Assembly: GCA_003131705.1 (NCBI GenBank)
Contig: PKUY01000350.1
Span: 1 to 6,186, forward strand
Direction of reading: 5' to 3'
DNA: 6,186 nt
Source of the DNA: Acidobacteriota bacterium
GTDB taxonomy: Bacteria > Acidobacteriota > Terriglobia > Acidiferrales > UBA7541
In this document: in pieces, positions 5,401-6,186 of the stretch
How positions within the stretch are numbered: the stretch's first letter is position 1
Layout of the letters: each line of letters begins with the position of its first letter
Made by a program: the position numbers and the translations under genes
The notes under the pieces: model-generated
The model's input: the letters and a program-made list of their open reading frames with translations, nothing else
Told to the model about the DNA's origin: nothing
Databases searched by the model: none

Positions 5401-5523
5401 TCAGGAAATTTTATAGACCGGGACAAGGAACACGGCTTCGAGGTTCGTGGTCGGCTGATCGGAAGGCAGGCGGAACTCGACGGGGATGTCGTTTCCGGCG
5501 AGACCTGTGAGGCGATCGCGGTC
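5401..5523 (-). pseudogene. Cut-off C-terminal segment of the DUF3592-like gene (after an in-frame TAG)
   Basis: Directly after the TAG at 5526-5524, the same reading frame continues for 40 codons to TGA at 5403-5401. The peptide is protein-like (DRDRLTGLAGNDIPVEF, then RLPSDQPTTNLE, ending FLVPVYKIS). The piece NDIPVEFRLPSDQPTTN matches the IPV-x-F-x-LP-x-D-x-x-TT pattern I expect at the end of the extracytoplasmic domain of such membrane proteins. No start codon or ribosome site exists for it alone. It is therefore best read as the natural C-terminus of the upstream gene, separated by a nonsense codon. The join between TTNLE and the final FLVPVY also seems short for the family, so a small internal deletion may have occurred. 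Alternatives are readthrough of the amber codon or a base error. Confidence 0.7.
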
Positions 5524-6186
5524 CTACGTCGCGACATCTTTGTAAAGCTCGTAGCACACAACGCTTGTCGAACGGTTCTGGCCGCTGCCCGTGGTCACGT
5601 ATCTTTCCTGGACGCAGCGCAGGGGGAGCGTCAACTCATCGATTGCGGAAATATCATGCGGGGAGCGAAGACGCGCGCGAAGCGTTCCACCGAGGGAATA
5701 CGGGAAGAAATCGTAGGTCAGGAAGCTATTGCCGTAACGCAACAGGTCCAGAAGCATCGCGGCCCAGCGGTACCAGAAGATCAGCCCGAACAAGCCGAAA
5801 ATCACAGCTCCCGCAAGGAACGGCCAAGCCCCCCGCAGTCCTACCCAGCCAAACGGAATCAGAAACGCGTTCCAGATCACGGCAGCGATAAGACCCTTGA
5901 CCATGTCGTCGGTAGCCGAGAAGGAAATTCCTTCGCGGCGCCAGTGAAAATCGTAAAGCCAGGGTTCGCCGGGGCGCTGCCCCGCCCCACGTTGATAAGC
6001 GGCTTTGCGCACCACATCGTGGACGCCGTGAACGATCAAGAACATGCCCGCGAGGAAAAACATGCATGCAAAAATGCCGATCACCCAATCGGGGGCGTTC
6101 TTGCGCGCGGAAGAAATGATGTCCAGTGCGACCAGGCCGATGGAGACTCCTGCTGCGGCGAACGGCAAGCCAAACAAGACGGAGCT
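5524..6186 (-). CDS. DUF3592-like four-helix membrane protein (5' end outside window, apparent premature amber stop)
   Basis: The frame is open to the right edge; the codons before the TTG at 6177-6175 (AGC TCC GTC) are not stops, so the true start lies outside. Counting from that TTG, hydrophobic helices are visible at about 2-22, 31-53, 94-113 and 118-137. A soluble loop with EPWLYDFHWRREG lies between helices 2 and 3. After helix 4 comes YGNSFLTYDFFPYSLGGTL and a beta-rich tail with C188 (LPLRCVQERY) and C208 (VVCYELYKD). This order (helix pair, PWLxxxxW loop, helix pair, GGxLxxxL beta tail) resembles DUF3592-type membrane proteins; the assignment is by recall and moderate. The role is unknown. 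The protein ends at KDVAT before TAG 5526-5524, in the middle of the tail domain; the missing end follows in the same frame (5523-5404). It lies 186 bases upstream of the LamG-VanZ start counted from the second stop, so a shared transcript is possible but not shown. Confidence 0.75.
   Translation of the reverse strand, partial: SSVLFGLPFAAAGVSIGLVALDIISSARKNAPDWVIGIFACMFFLAGMFLIVHGVHDVVRKAAYQRGAGQRPGEPWLYDFHWRREGISFSATDDMVKGLIAAVIWNAFLIPFGWVGLRGAWPFLAGAVIFGLFGLIFWYRWAAMLLDLLRYGNSFLTYDFFPYSLGGTLRARLRSPHDISAIDELTLPLRCVQERYVTTGSGQNRSTSVVCYELYKDVAT

Noticed and set aside
5367..5561. Separate 64-codon minus-strand frame overlapping the end of the DUF3592-like gene
   Set aside because: Low-complexity Ser/Arg-rich product. 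The other frame there continues the upstream gene after the TAG and looks like real protein.

Overview
The window looks like a chromosomal segment of an uncultured or soil Acidobacteriota (Terriglobia/Koribacter-like) bacterium. This rests on four points: high-GC coding sequence with AT-richer promoter regions; a tannase-family secreted protein and DoxX-like membrane proteins, which are common in that phylum; a VanZ protein carrying a LamG domain; and an intergenic hairpin (382-408) of a GGGTGCCCCA/CCCTC type that I associate with acidobacterial intergenic repeats. The phylum call is inference, since there is no rRNA or other marker here.

Layout. 1-230 (minus) is the N-terminal part of gpmI, a core glycolytic enzyme that runs off the left edge. 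231-1255 is about 1 kb with no convincing gene. It is dense in palindromes: a triple CGAGTAGA inverted/direct repeat, a two-copy 64-bp tandem repeat, several strong hairpins, an orphan minus-strand Rho-independent terminator, and an 11-bp-phased TCATAA repeat just before the next gene. 1256-2180 (plus) holds two adjacent DoxX-superfamily membrane proteins. After a 209-bp leader with two strong hairpins comes 2390-3973 (plus), a secreted tannase/feruloyl-esterase-family protein. Downstream and convergent is 4129-5214 (minus), a membrane protein with a LamG-like domain placed between its first membrane helix and a VanZ domain. 5401-6186 (minus) is the C-terminal part of a four-helix membrane protein resembling DUF3592 proteins, entering from the right edge. 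Its reading frame is cut by an in-frame TAG.

Most noteworthy. (1) The tannase-family protein keeps the fold signatures: signal peptide, calcium loop, and both cysteines of the CS-D-HC motif. By motif alignment, all three catalytic positions are changed (Ser to His198, Asp to Glu413, His to Met452). It is either a secreted pseudoenzyme or has a repurposed active site. (2) The right-edge membrane protein has an amber codon followed by 40 further in-frame codons that still read like the family's C-terminal beta-domain. That suggests a recent nonsense mutation, readthrough, or a sequence error. (3) The ~1-kb intergenic block is much richer in ordered repeats and hairpins than a plain spacer.

How the genes work together is mostly unclear. 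The two DoxX genes are plausibly co-transcribed, and the tannase homolog lies on the same strand but has its own leader. gpmI, the LamG-VanZ gene and the DUF3592-like gene appear to be independent units.
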